This document shows, in pieces, positions 28,912 to 38,081 of a DNA stretch of 51,715 bases; position 1 is the stretch's first letter, and the number at the start of each line of letters is the position of its first letter. The notes below the pieces were generated by a model, which was given only the letters and a program-made list of their open reading frames with translations, was not told where the DNA came from and did no database searches. This DNA is from Lujinxingiaceae bacterium (lineage in GTDB: Bacteria; Myxococcota_A; Bradymonadia; Bradymonadales; Bradymonadaceae). The stretch lies in the NCBI GenBank assembly GCA_013697635.1, contig JACCWM010000155.1, positions 1-51,715 on the forward strand, read 5' to 3'. The position numbers and the translations under genes are program-made.

Positions 28912-29889
28912 TCAGCTCACGATACAGGTCGGTTGCTGGCAAACCTGGCCAGACGGGCACTTCGGAATACAGCAGGTCTCGAAGCAATATCCATCCGTGA
29001 TCGTCGAGGTCTGACAGTCCAGGTTATTATTGGCGCCGGCGGCCAGCGTGCATTGCTCTTCAACGGCCTCCTCATCGCCCTGGCACGTGGCGCTGTCGTC
29101 GCAGCTAAAGGTCGTGACCGTATGGACGCGCTTGCCTGCCGAAGAGCAGGAGTTGATGTTGGCACGGGTGCACGGCCCAGGTGCGGTCGTCAGGGTGTTC
29201 TGGCACGTGTCGCCTTCGGTCTGGCGAGCGCATGCGCGGGTGATCGTCTCCGATCCGCTGTTGCAGACGCCGCTGCCGCAGGTGTAGCTCGTGATCGTGA
29301 CCTTCTGGGTGCCGGTCGTCGCGCAGATGACGGCGTTTGTGCAGGCCGTCAAGTTGCTCTCCTCGGGATCACCGCACGGCAGATCGTCGGTCACCCGCTC
29401 ACAGCTGCGGGTGATCTCGGCGCTCTCTTCGGTCTCGGTGAACACGCACTGCCCGCTCTCGGAGCAGGTGCCCACCTGCATGATGCGACGCTCAATGCCG
29501 TCGGTCCCACAAACGTCGTCGCTGTCGAGCGACTCGCAGGCGCCCCAATTGGCCGCCACGCCGTCGGCACCGAGCGGCGCCTCGCACCGAGCCTGCGGCT
29601 CCAGCTCGGAGCAGGCCGCATCGGGCTGCCAGGTGGCCACGTCGTCGCCGGGCAGGTTGGCGTCCGCGTCGGCGTGCGCCTTTGCATCGGCGTCTGCACC
29701 CGTGTTCGCATCCTCGCCGGTGCTCGTGTCCACGTCCGTGCTTGCGTCAGCATCGACGCCGGTGTCCTCGTCGGTGACATTGGGTTTCTTGTTGGGATTG
29801 AGAGCGGTGTCATCGCTTACATTGCAGGCCGTCAAAGCGCACGCCAGCAGAAAACACCACACGATCATTACACAATTCGACAAACGCAT
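28912..29889 (-). CDS. Cys-rich lipoprotein, paralog 2
   Basis: A 325-residue paralog of the preceding protein. It has nearly the same signal (MRLSNCVMIVWCFLLACALTAC), the same modules (EAPLGADGVAANWGAC, GIERRIMQVGTCSESGQC, TITSYTCGSGVC) and the same CCIPKC end. It differs by a longer acidic linker of Asp/Ala/Thr dipeptides (DADASTDVDTSTGEDANT), a region prone to length change. The second of two in-frame ATGs is the start: GGAG then lies 6 nt away, exactly as in the paralog, where the first ATG is CTG. Function unknown. Exposure on the surface is inferred from the signal and Cys content. Confidence 0.75.
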   Translation of the reverse strand: MRLSNCVMIVWCFLLACALTACNVSDDTALNPNKKPNVTDEDTGVDADASTDVDTSTGEDANTGADADAKAHADADANLPGDDVATWQPDAACSELEPQARCEAPLGADGVAANWGACESLDSDDVCGTDGIERRIMQVGTCSESGQCVFTETEESAEITRSCERVTDDLPCGDPEESNLTACTNAVICATTGTQKVTITSYTCGSGVCNSGSETITRACARQTEGDTCQNTLTTAPGPCTRANINSCSSAGKRVHTVTTFSCDDSATCQGDEEAVEEQCTLAAGANNNLDCQTSTITDGYCFETCCIPKCPSGQVCQQPTCIVS

Positions 29890-29945
29890 TTTCATCTCCG
29901 CATTTCACTTGATTTGGTGTCAAAAATTTGGCACGACCGCCATGT

Positions 29946-29971
29946 TACTCAGGTTGGTACCCGCATGCAAA
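29946..29971 (-). promoter_or_regulatory. Upstream element shared by the two paralogs, copy 2
   Basis: This element matches the one at 28855-28880. Between it and the ATG the two regions also share TTGAC(A/C) and AAATGCGGAG. Its function is unproven. Confidence 0.5.
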
Positions 29972-29994
29972 CGGCCGTGTTTGATGTGTAATCG

Positions 29995-30660
29995 TCAGGG
30001 GATCGCGAGGGCATGCACGGCAGCGAGCAGCAGTTGGACGATCTCTTCGACCTCGACCTCGGTCGAGTCGAGCGCGATGGCATCGTCGGCGCGGCGCAGC
30101 GGCGCAACCTCGCGCTCGGAGTCGCGTCGGTCGCGGTCGAGGATCTCCTGGAGCACGTCGTCGTAGGAGGCCTCGAGGCCTTGTTCGCACATCTGCTCGA
30201 CGCGGCGCTCGGCGCGCACCTCGGGCGAGGCGGTGATGAAAGCCTTGAGCTCGGCGTCAGGAAAGATCACGGTGCCGATGTCGCGGCCTTCGAGCACGCT
30301 GGAGCGCTCACGGCCGACCTCGCGCTGCTGCTCGAGCAGCACCTGGCGCACCGCCGGCAACGCCGAGATGATGCTGGCGTTGCGGCTGACCTCGGCGCTT
30401 CGGATCTCTTGTTGCATGGCAACGCCGTTGCAGTAGACGACGTTGTCGCCCGCCTCCCAGCGAAACTCGAAGCACAGCCGGCGCGCGAGCGCGGCGACGG
30501 CCTGCTCGTCGTACAAATCGAGCCCGGCGCGCTCGGACTCGAAGGCGACCGTGCGAAACATCGCGCCGGTGTCGATCAGCTGAAAGCCCAGCTCCTCGGC
30601 CAGGCGGCGCGCTACCGTGGATTTACCGGCGCCTGCGGGGCCGTCGATTGCAATGATCAT
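29995..30660 (-). CDS. cmk: Cytidylate kinase
   Basis: Cmk phosphorylates CMP and dCMP with ATP to give the diphosphates, which feed RNA, DNA and CDP-lipid synthesis. The 221 residues match the usual length. Motifs: P-loop GPAGAGKST at 7-15, LIDTGAMFRTVAF, the NMP-binding EVSRNASIISALPAVR, and GRDIGTVIFPDAELKAFITA, all diagnostic. It follows hisC by 22 nt and ends a minus-strand run mutL-miaA-hisC-cmk. Cmk often precedes rpsA, but here it does not. Confidence 0.95.
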   Translation of the reverse strand: MIIAIDGPAGAGKSTVARRLAEELGFQLIDTGAMFRTVAFESERAGLDLYDEQAVAALARRLCFEFRWEAGDNVVYCNGVAMQQEIRSAEVSRNASIISALPAVRQVLLEQQREVGRERSSVLEGRDIGTVIFPDAELKAFITASPEVRAERRVEQMCEQGLEASYDDVLQEILDRDRRDSEREVAPLRRADDAIALDSTEVEVEEIVQLLLAAVHALAIP

Positions 30661-30682
30661 GGTCTACTTCGTTTTGCGTATT

Positions 30683-31810
30683 TCACTCAGTGGGCGACGA
30701 AAGTTCAACGAGCACATCCAAGAGCGCCGCACAAAAGCGCTCGATCTGCTCGGCGGTGCCGATCGAGACGCGCAGGTCACAGGCCAGCGGGCCAACCGCT
30801 CCAAGGGGCCGCACGATCACGCCCTTTTGCAGCAGGCGCTCGTAGAGCAATCTGCCATCGCGCTGCGTGCGCACAAGCAAAAAGTTCGTCTGGCTGGGAA
30901 TCCAGCTCACCCCCAGATGGGCCATCGACGCCAGACGGGCCTCCATCAGCCGGCGTCCTTCGGTGTTGAGCTCGACCGTGCGGCGCAAAAAATCGTGGTC
31001 TTCGAGCGCGGCACAGGCCGCGCGCTGAGCCAGCAGATTGCAGTTGAAGGGCTCGCGCACCCGGTTGACCATGTCGATCATCTCGGGCGTGCCGATCATA
31101 TAGCCCACGCGAAGGCCAGCCAGCCCGTAGCACTTGCTGAAGGTGCGCACGATCAAGAGACGCTCGCGCTCAGCGCGCATGGTCTCGGCGCTGGCATAGT
31201 CCTCGGCCGTGACATACTCGTGGTAGGCCTCGTCGACGACGACGACCACGTCCGGCGGTACCTCGCGCAAGAAGCGGCGCAGCGCCTCGGCCGTCACATA
31301 AGTCCCGGTGGGATTGTTCGGATTGGCGACGAAGACGAGCTTGGTCTGCTCGGTGATCGCCGCCTGCAGCGCCCCCAGATCGTAAGCTAGCGCCGGGGTC
31401 ATCGGCACGACGCTCATCGCCACGTTATGGGACTGCAAAATGATCTGGTAGGCCGCAAAGGCACACTCCGAGGTCACCGCGTGGTCGTGATACGAGCGAC
31501 AAAAGGTGCGAACCGCCAGCGTGAGCAGCTCGTTGGAGCCATTGCCCGTGGTGATCTCGCAGGGATCGACGCCGTGAAAGGCCGCAAGGCTCGCCTTGAG
31601 CTTGAAGGCCGCGCCGTCGGGATAGATGTGAAGCTCGCTCATGTGGCGCGCCACGGCCTCGAGCGCCTTGGGGCTTGGCCCTAGCGGGTTCTCGTTGCTC
31701 GCAAGCTTGATCGATCCGCTCACACCGAGCTCGCGCTCGAGCTCCTCAATGGGTTTTCCGGGCACATAGGGCTTGAGCGTTGCAATGTGGGTGTCGACCA
31801 GTGGCTTCAT
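30683..31810 (-). CDS. hisC: Histidinol-phosphate aminotransferase
   Basis: HisC converts imidazole acetol phosphate and glutamate to histidinol phosphate, using PLP, in histidine synthesis. The 375-residue protein shows ASNENPLGPSP at 37-47, TTGNGSNEL, NPNNPTG, VVVVDEAYHEY and the PLP-binding R-T-F-S-K226-C-Y-G-L-A-G-L-R. Related enzymes also handle aromatic amino acids, so a broader role in Tyr/Phe synthesis is possible, as no other his gene is here. ATG 31810 is chosen because the family N-terminus begins there; the upstream open stretch has no similarity. The gap to miaA is 49 nt and to cmk 22 nt. Confidence 0.9.
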   Translation of the reverse strand: MKPLVDTHIATLKPYVPGKPIEELERELGVSGSIKLASNENPLGPSPKALEAVARHMSELHIYPDGAAFKLKASLAAFHGVDPCEITTGNGSNELLTLAVRTFCRSYHDHAVTSECAFAAYQIILQSHNVAMSVVPMTPALAYDLGALQAAITEQTKLVFVANPNNPTGTYVTAEALRRFLREVPPDVVVVVDEAYHEYVTAEDYASAETMRAERERLLIVRTFSKCYGLAGLRVGYMIGTPEMIDMVNRVREPFNCNLLAQRAACAALEDHDFLRRTVELNTEGRRLMEARLASMAHLGVSWIPSQTNFLLVRTQRDGRLLYERLLQKGVIVRPLGAVGPLACDLRVSIGTAEQIERFCAALLDVLVELSSPTE

Positions 31811-31859
31811 AAAATTCTTTGGACGCAAGAGACAGATCAATTCGAATCGGGGGCCTACA

Positions 31860-32882
31860 TCAGTCGCGGCTGACAGCGTAAGTGTTGACGCGCGCCCACT
31901 CGAGCGCCGGCGCGCCGCCCTCAAAAAACCAACGCACGTCGGCCAAAACCTCGGCCGGAATCATACCCTCTCGAAGAATCGGGGCAAGTGCCCAATTGAC
32001 GCCCGGCTCACGGCGAAGCCAGGAGATCTGCTGCTTGGCATAGCGGCGCGTCTCGCGCTTGATCTCGGCCACGGCCTGCTCGAGGCCGACGTCCTCAAAG
32101 AGATGCTCGCCCATTTGCCGATACCCCAGGCTGCGAAGCGGCTTGAGCCCTGGCTCAAAGCCCTGCGCGATCAGCGCCTTGTACTCCTCGAGCAAGCCCT
32201 GCGCCATCATGGCGTCCACCCGCGCATCGATGCGTCCGTAGAGCTCCGGGCGCGGGCGAATCAGCGCGAGCTTGAGCGCGTTGTAGCTGGGCTTGGAGAA
32301 GCTGTGCTCGCGCTGGTGCTCGCTCAAAGGGATGCCGGTCTGGTCGAAGACCTCGAGCCCGCGCGTGACCCGAATCAAGTCGTTGGCATTGACGCGCGCG
32401 GCAAGCTCGGGGTCCACCTGGACCAGGCGCGCGTGCAGCTGCTCGGCGCCAAGCTCGCCAGCCTGCTGGCGGTAGCGCTCGCGAAGCTCGGCGCTGGGCT
32501 CGGGCGCCTCAAAGAGCCCGTGCACCAAAATACGGATGTAGAGCCCCGTTCCCCCGACCACGATGGGCAGCTTACCGCGTGCTAAGATGTCGGCTATCGC
32601 CGCGTTGGCCATCGCCTTGAAGTCGGCGACGTTGAAGTCCTCGCGCGGATCGAGCACGTCGACTAAGTGGTGCGCGATGCGCGCGCGCTCGTCGTGGCTG
32701 ACCTTGGCTGTGCCGATATCGAGGTGTCGGTAGACCTGCAGGCTGTCCGCGCTGACCAGCTCACCGCCCAGCGCCTCGGCCAGCGCCAGCGAGAGGTCGG
32801 TCTTGCCCACGCCCGTTGGGCCAGCGAGCACGAGGATGCGAGGCAGCCCTTCGAGATCGGCGGCGGTGTATTGAAAATCCAT
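31860..32882 (-). CDS. miaA: tRNA dimethylallyltransferase
   Basis: MiaA adds a dimethylallyl group to N6 of A37 in tRNAs reading codons that begin with U. The P-loop GPTGVGKT is at 21-28, followed by SADSLQVYRHLDIGTAK, HHLVDVLDP, VVGGTGLYI and RQMGEHL, all diagnostic. The 340 residues match the family plus a C-terminal extension of about 40 residues (LREGMIPAEVLADVRWFFEG and beyond). The ATG at 32882 lies 16 nt after the mutL stop, with GAGGA upstream, so mutL and miaA are co-transcribed, as in many proteobacteria. Confidence 0.95.
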   Translation of the reverse strand: MDFQYTAADLEGLPRILVLAGPTGVGKTDLSLALAEALGGELVSADSLQVYRHLDIGTAKVSHDERARIAHHLVDVLDPREDFNVADFKAMANAAIADILARGKLPIVVGGTGLYIRILVHGLFEAPEPSAELRERYRQQAGELGAEQLHARLVQVDPELAARVNANDLIRVTRGLEVFDQTGIPLSEHQREHSFSKPSYNALKLALIRPRPELYGRIDARVDAMMAQGLLEEYKALIAQGFEPGLKPLRSLGYRQMGEHLFEDVGLEQAVAEIKRETRRYAKQQISWLRREPGVNWALAPILREGMIPAEVLADVRWFFEGGAPALEWARVNTYAVSRD

Positions 32883-32898
32883 GGCGCGGTGTTCCTCG

Positions 32899-34842
32899 TT
32901 AACGGCGTTCGAAGGCCTTCTCCAGCTCCATGAGCGGGATACGGTAGTACACCGGGCGACCATGCGGACAATTGGCCCGAAAGTCTATGGCGTCCATCTG
33001 CTCGAGCAGCCCCTCGCACTCCTCGATGCCAAGCGGCGTCGGCCCGCGCACCACCGAATGGCAAGCCATGCGGCTCAAGACGGCCTCCATGGCCTCTTCG
33101 ACGCGATCGGAGCGGCCCAGATTGGTCAAGTCGTCGAGCGCGTCGCGGATCAGACGCTCATGGCGCGCGCTGCTGAGCACGGCCGGCACGCTCTTGAGCA
33201 CGAAGGACTGGCCACCAAAAGGCTCGATCTCAAAGCCCGCGCTCTCAAAAAAGGCGATGTTCTCCTCGAGACAATCGGCGCGAAGCGCGTCGAGCTCGAA
33301 GCGAAGCGGAAAGAGCAGCGGCTGGGTCTGCTTGTGCTCGGTCGAAAACAAGAGGCGCAGCCGCTCAAAGGCGATGCGCTCGTGGGCGGCGTGCTGGTCG
33401 ATGACGACCATGCCCGAGGCGTCCTCGCAGACGATATAGGCGCGGCGAAACTGGCCGATCACGCGCAGCTTGGAGAAATAGGCGCTGCGCCCTTCCCCAT
33501 CGATGGGCGGCGCACTTGCCAACTCGCCAAGATCGATGCGCGGCGGCAGGCCAAGCGGCGAGGCGGCCGCCAGGCCAAAGCCCTGCTGCAGGCTCTCGCG
33601 CTCGCTGTCGCCCTCGATCGTGCCAAAAAACGGCGAGGTGAACCCGCCGCCCTCGCGCCCAGCCTCGATCTCCGAGAGGCGCCGGTGGCGCGCATTGAGC
33701 GGCTCGAGCTGCGCCATCGCCGGCGAGACCAGCCGGCGGCCCAACTCGCCGGCGTCGTTGTCGACGGCGCCGCGTGGGCGAAGCGCATAGCTCTTGGCCG
33801 CATTGTCGAGCCAGGGGGCCTGGGCCAGCGCGTCGGCCAGCGCGTGGTAGACGGCGCGGTAGATAGGCTGGGTGTCGTGAAAGCGCACCTCGGTCTTGGC
33901 CGGGTGCACGTTGACGTCGACCAGGTTAAAGGGCACGTCGACAAACAAGATCACCGACGGGTAGCGCCCGCTGTCGAGCAGCATGCGGTAGGCGCCGCTT
34001 ATCGCTGCGCGAATGGTGCGGTCGTTGACATAGCGCCCGTTGACGTAGGTGTAGATGTTGGTCGCGCTTCGCTGGGTGTGGCCGGCGCGCGAGAAGTAGC
34101 CTCGGGCGAGCACGCCGCCAATCGATGGGTATTCGAAGGTCGCATAGAGATCATCGTAGACCTCGCGCCCGAGCAGCTCGAGAATGCGGTCCTTCAAGCG
34201 CTCCACGGGCGGCAGATTCAGGCGCACCTTGCCGTCGCGCCGCAGCACGAAGCCCACATCCGGGCGGCTCAGCGCCATGCGCATGAGCATCTCGGTGATG
34301 TGGCGCGACTCGGTGGCCGGCGCCTTCATGAACTTGAGGCGCGCCGGCGTATTGAAGAAGAGCTCCTCGATCGTTATCGCCGTGCCCGGCGCCATGCCGA
34401 CGTCTTCGACCTCGTGGAGCAGGCCGCCCTCGATGTAGAGCCGTGTGCCGCTGAGCTCGCCGTGGGGCTTGGTGCGAATCTCCATGCGCGAGACCGAACC
34501 GATTGAGGGCAAGGCCTCGCCGCGAAAGCCCAGCGTGCCGATCGAGAACAGATCGTCGACGCAGGTGATCTTGCTCGTGGCGTGGCGCTCGAGGGCGCGA
34601 AGCGCGTCCTCGCGCTCCATGCCGCAGCCGTCGTCCTCGACGCGGATGACGTTGCGACCGCCGTGCTCGATCGTGATCTCGACGCGGCGCGCGCCGGCAT
34701 CGAGGCTGTTCTCGACGAGCTCCTTGACCACCGAAGACGGCCGTTCGACGACCTCGCCGGCGGCGATCTGATTGGCCAGCTCCGGCGAGAGCACTGCCAC
34801 ACGACGCGGCGCCTGGGGCCGACGGTTGGTTTCCACGCTCAT
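32899..34842 (-). CDS. mutL: DNA mismatch repair protein MutL, endonuclease type
   Basis: MutL couples mismatch recognition by MutS to strand removal. The 647 residues begin with a GHKL ATPase: ENSLDAGA at 44-51, DGCG at 71-74, GFRGEAL at 105-111. A poorly conserved linker (about 340-450) follows, then the C-terminal dimerisation domain. That domain has DQHAAHERIAFE at 482-493, which fits the DQHA-x2-E-x4-E endonuclease motif, plus ACHS at about 593-596 and CPHGRP at 625-630. These are the metal-site motifs of nicking MutL proteins, so repair here is likely methyl-independent, without MutH. There is no clear Shine-Dalgarno before the ATG. Confidence 0.95.
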   Translation of the reverse strand: MSVETNRRPQAPRRVAVLSPELANQIAAGEVVERPSSVVKELVENSLDAGARRVEITIEHGGRNVIRVEDDGCGMEREDALRALERHATSKITCVDDLFSIGTLGFRGEALPSIGSVSRMEIRTKPHGELSGTRLYIEGGLLHEVEDVGMAPGTAITIEELFFNTPARLKFMKAPATESRHITEMLMRMALSRPDVGFVLRRDGKVRLNLPPVERLKDRILELLGREVYDDLYATFEYPSIGGVLARGYFSRAGHTQRSATNIYTYVNGRYVNDRTIRAAISGAYRMLLDSGRYPSVILFVDVPFNLVDVNVHPAKTEVRFHDTQPIYRAVYHALADALAQAPWLDNAAKSYALRPRGAVDNDAGELGRRLVSPAMAQLEPLNARHRRLSEIEAGREGGGFTSPFFGTIEGDSERESLQQGFGLAAASPLGLPPRIDLGELASAPPIDGEGRSAYFSKLRVIGQFRRAYIVCEDASGMVVIDQHAAHERIAFERLRLLFSTEHKQTQPLLFPLRFELDALRADCLEENIAFFESAGFEIEPFGGQSFVLKSVPAVLSSARHERLIRDALDDLTNLGRSDRVEEAMEAVLSRMACHSVVRGPTPLGIEECEGLLEQMDAIDFRANCPHGRPVYYRIPLMELEKAFERR

Positions 34843-34886
34843 AATTTGGCTATCTCGGCTTGGGGTTCGACCAGCGCGCGCGCTCT

Positions 34887-37091
34887 TTAAGGCGCGCTCT
34901 TGGCGCAGCGAATGCCCATCTCGTCAAGGCCCAGACTCCCTGCCCGATTGGCGACGCGACCATAACGCAGGTGCTGCTTGAAGCTGCCGCCGCGCCGGGT
35001 TCGCCCATAACCCTTGCTGGTCGTCTGGTGAGGATTGACCGTGTAGCTGTCCGTATAAAAGTTCGGGTCGTAGTAGTCGCTGACATACTCGGCCACGTTG
35101 CCGGCCATGTGCAACACGCCATAATAACTCGCCCCTTGGGCATAACTATTCACCTGGGCCACACAGTTGCCCAGTCCATTGCTACAAGACATGACCGCCC
35201 TGGACGCATCCTCGCTGTCGCCCCAGGGCCAGAGCACGGTGCGATCGTAGGGCCCCCGGGCGGCCTTCTCCCACTCGGCTTCGGTGGGCAGGCGCTTGTT
35301 TCGCCACTGGCAGTAGGCCTGGGCCTGCGAAAAGCTCACACAGCCCACGGCCTTGTCGACATCGCTGCCAAAAGCATTCTGGTAGGGGCACGACAGATCC
35401 AGGCGTTCGCACTGGCCGGCCAGCACGCAGTTGATGTAGTTGCCCCGCGTCACCTCCGTGCGGTCAATATAGTAGGGGTTGAGCTCGACTGTGTGGCGCG
35501 GGCGCTCGTCGGGCTCCGAGTAGCTCGACGATTGCAGCGAACCCATGATGAAGCTGCCTCCCGGGATGTAGACCATGCCGGCCAGCCCATTGGCGATCGG
35601 ACAGCCGCCGTCGATCACCCCGTCGCAGTTGTTGTCGATGCCGTCGCCACAGATCTCGGCGGGCATCGTGCACTGGGCAACGCCGCCCACACAGCGCTGC
35701 GTGCCCACGGCGTGTCCGCCACCGTCACAGACCCGGTAGCAGGCCGATTGGTTGTCGATGACCGAATCACAGTTGGTGTCCACGCCGTTGCAGAGCTCGA
35801 CGCTTCGCACGTCACAGGCCGACCAGGCCCCGTTGAGACAAAGGCGCACCGCCGCCGCCGGGCAGGCCTGCCCGCAGGACTCGGTGAGCACGAGCCCGTC
35901 GATGCGGGCATCGACCTTGCCGTCGCAATTGTTGTCGAGCCCGTCACAGATCTCGGCGCTGGGACTGACCTTGGGCTCACATGAGAGGCTGCCAGCGGCG
36001 CACTTGAACTCGCCGGCGGCGCAGACGCCGAGCAGTCCGGTGTCACAGCTCTGGCCCTTCTCGGGAAAGTCTTCGTCGATCTCTCCGTTGCAATTGTTAT
36101 CGAGCCCATCGCAAATCTCCGGGTTGGCCTGGGCGACGATACACTCACTCCACTGCCCCGCAGCGCAGCTCTGGGTGCCGGCGCCGCAGTTGTTCGTGCA
36201 AGCGCGCTGAAGGCCTTCGTCGAGCTGGCCGTTGCAATTGTCGTCAAGCCCGTTGCAGCTCTCGGCACGCGGCGCCTGGGTGGCCCGGCAATAGAGCTCG
36301 CCGGCCTCGCAGGCCGTGAGGCCGGGAGCGCAAATACCTTGCAGCCCGCTCGCACAGGCTGCGCCCACACCGGTAGGTGCGTTGTCGACCACGCCGTCGC
36401 AGTCGTCGTCGAGCCCATTGCATCGCTCGGCGCGTGCGCTCACACCACCGCTGCAAACGCCCCAGCGGCCGCCGACACAGGCCTGCGTGCCGCGCTCGCA
36501 GCGGCCCTCGTTGCTGCCGCAGCCGCGCGTATCCAGATCGGTGCACTCGCAGCCTTCGTCGATGGTGCCATCGCAGTTGTTGTCGATGCCGTCGCAAAGC
36601 TCGGGGCTCGGGCCCGTGCCGCCCTCGCAGGGGCCCCACTGGCCGTCGACACAGACCGACGCTCCCTGCACACAGGCGCCCTCGGAGATACCGCAAGATA
36701 CCACGAAGCCCTCGGCACAGATGGCGTTTCCAGCGTCGCCCCCGTCATGGCGGGCGTCGTGGCGGGCGTCGTGTTGGACGTCGATGGGCGGTTGAACGAC
36801 GTCCACGTTGCCTGGGCCAGAATCCGGCGGCAAAACCCCATCGCGATCGCCGCTGGCGTCGAGATCGAGGTCGGCATCGGGCAAATTGGCGCCGGGATCG
36901 GCGCAGACGCCACCGGTGCACACTTTCCCATCGAGGCAGTCACGCTCACTCGCGCAAACAAGGCGCACGTTTTGCCCAACGTCAAATGAGCACCCTGCAG
37001 CCAGGCAGACCAGTGCCAGCCCCAGCACCATCGCCAGTGACAACACCGGGCATCGTAGACCAAAAACGTTGAGCATATCGCGACTTATCAT
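34887..37091 (-). CDS. Lipoprotein with MopE-type repeats and C-terminal FGE-like domain
   Basis: A 734-residue lipoprotein (signal LSLAMVLGLALVCLAAGC). Residues of about 160-490 carry seven repeats of the MopE/putative-metal-binding type, C(D/N)G(I/L/V)D(N/D)NC(D/N)G, such as ELCDGIDNNCDGTIDEGC and EICDGLDNNCNGEIDED. Residues of about 502-734 are an FGE/SUMF1-type C-type-lectin-like domain: MVYIPGGSFIMGS, RLPTEAEWEKAARG, MAGNVAEYVSDYYDP and TRRGGSF. The catalytic cysteines that follow RGGS in active formylglycine enzymes are absent, so it is probably a binding domain. Extra cysteines suggest disulfides. It precedes no obvious partner. Confidence 0.85.
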   Translation of the reverse strand: MISRDMLNVFGLRCPVLSLAMVLGLALVCLAAGCSFDVGQNVRLVCASERDCLDGKVCTGGVCADPGANLPDADLDLDASGDRDGVLPPDSGPGNVDVVQPPIDVQHDARHDARHDGGDAGNAICAEGFVVSCGISEGACVQGASVCVDGQWGPCEGGTGPSPELCDGIDNNCDGTIDEGCECTDLDTRGCGSNEGRCERGTQACVGGRWGVCSGGVSARAERCNGLDDDCDGVVDNAPTGVGAACASGLQGICAPGLTACEAGELYCRATQAPRAESCNGLDDNCNGQLDEGLQRACTNNCGAGTQSCAAGQWSECIVAQANPEICDGLDNNCNGEIDEDFPEKGQSCDTGLLGVCAAGEFKCAAGSLSCEPKVSPSAEICDGLDNNCDGKVDARIDGLVLTESCGQACPAAAVRLCLNGAWSACDVRSVELCNGVDTNCDSVIDNQSACYRVCDGGGHAVGTQRCVGGVAQCTMPAEICGDGIDNNCDGVIDGGCPIANGLAGMVYIPGGSFIMGSLQSSSYSEPDERPRHTVELNPYYIDRTEVTRGNYINCVLAGQCERLDLSCPYQNAFGSDVDKAVGCVSFSQAQAYCQWRNKRLPTEAEWEKAARGPYDRTVLWPWGDSEDASRAVMSCSNGLGNCVAQVNSYAQGASYYGVLHMAGNVAEYVSDYYDPNFYTDSYTVNPHQTTSKGYGRTRRGGSFKQHLRYGRVANRAGSLGLDEMGIRCAKSAP

Positions 37092-37247
37092 GCGTATTTA
37101 TCTTCTCAGGCTTGCGAAAAATTGCCCCATCTGGGAGGTTCTCTGGCCGCGAGCGCCAAACCCTCATCTATAGGGTAACGAGGCCGGCTTCGCAAATCCA
37201 TGTGCACCCACGTCCTGCTCCCTCCTCCCAACGATGTTTGAACTGCT

Positions 37248-38075
37248 ATGAACGATCGGATCAAGCGTGTAACGGCCGCCTTCAGCGCGGCCGTCGCTAC
37301 TATCGAGAACGACAGCCAGATCAGCATGGCCGGGCGTCCGGCCGGTCGAATCGACGGCCATCTGGTGGGCATCCTGATCGTCAGCGCGGTCGTGCTCAGC
37401 TTTCTCGAGTACTACGGTGCATCGAACCACTGGCAGGCGCTGAGCAAACCGCTGGGCCTCTTCGTCGATGATCCCAACGCCATTCTCAACCCGATCTTTC
37501 GCCAGGGCGAGTACAGCCGACTCGCGCGTCTGGCCTACTGGTCGGCGACGACCTTTGTCGGCTACCTGATTGTGCCGGTGCTCTACATCAAATTGGTGAT
37601 GCGGCGAAGCCTACTGGACTTCGGCTTCTCGCTGGCCGGCGCGTTCAAACACTGGTGGATCTATGTCGGCCTCTACCTGCTGGTGATGCCGGCGGTCTAC
37701 ATCGTCTCGCACACCGAGAGCTTTCAGCGCACCTATCCCTTCTACGAGTTCGCCCAGCGCAGCCCGTTTGACTTCTTTGCCTGGCAGCTCGTCTACGCCG
37801 CACAGTTTTTGGCCCTGGAGTTTTTCTACCGCGGCTTTCTCATCCACGGCCTCAAACACCGCTTCGGCGTCTACGCGATCCTCGTCTCGACGATCCCCTA
37901 CTGCATGATTCACTTCGGCAAGCCGCTGCCCGAGACGCTAGGCGCGATCATCGCCGGCGTCGCTCTGGGTGGCCTCGCCCTGTACACCCGCACCATCTGG
38001 CTGGGCGTGGCCATCCATATCTCGGTCGCCGTCTCGATGGACGCGCTCTCGCTGCTAAATCAGGGCAAGATCTAA
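37248..38075 (+). CDS. CPBP-family intramembrane protease (CAAX type)
   Basis: A 275-residue membrane protein with about six hydrophobic helices (from about 40 onward). The CPBP/Abi motifs are present in variant form: L-E-F-F-Y-R-G (motif 1, first Glu replaced by Leu), M-I-H-F-G-K-P-L-P-E, and G-V-A-I-H. These residues form the glutamic-protease site that cleaves CAAX-like or other membrane peptides. It is divergent from the MopE-repeat gene. Its stop lies 6 nt from the stop of the convergent lexA gene. No Shine-Dalgarno is obvious, so the start is less certain; a methionine at residue 27 is an alternative. Confidence 0.8.
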   Translation: MNDRIKRVTAAFSAAVATIENDSQISMAGRPAGRIDGHLVGILIVSAVVLSFLEYYGASNHWQALSKPLGLFVDDPNAILNPIFRQGEYSRLARLAYWSATTFVGYLIVPVLYIKLVMRRSLLDFGFSLAGAFKHWWIYVGLYLLVMPAVYIVSHTESFQRTYPFYEFAQRSPFDFFAWQLVYAAQFLALEFFYRGFLIHGLKHRFGVYAILVSTIPYCMIHFGKPLPETLGAIIAGVALGGLALYTRTIWLGVAIHISVAVSMDALSLLNQGKI

Positions 38076-38081
38076 AAGCCC

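Noticed and set aside
32881-34506. A 541-residue open frame on the plus strand
   Set aside because: It is antisense to mutL; no domain is seen, and mutL has its full set of motifs.
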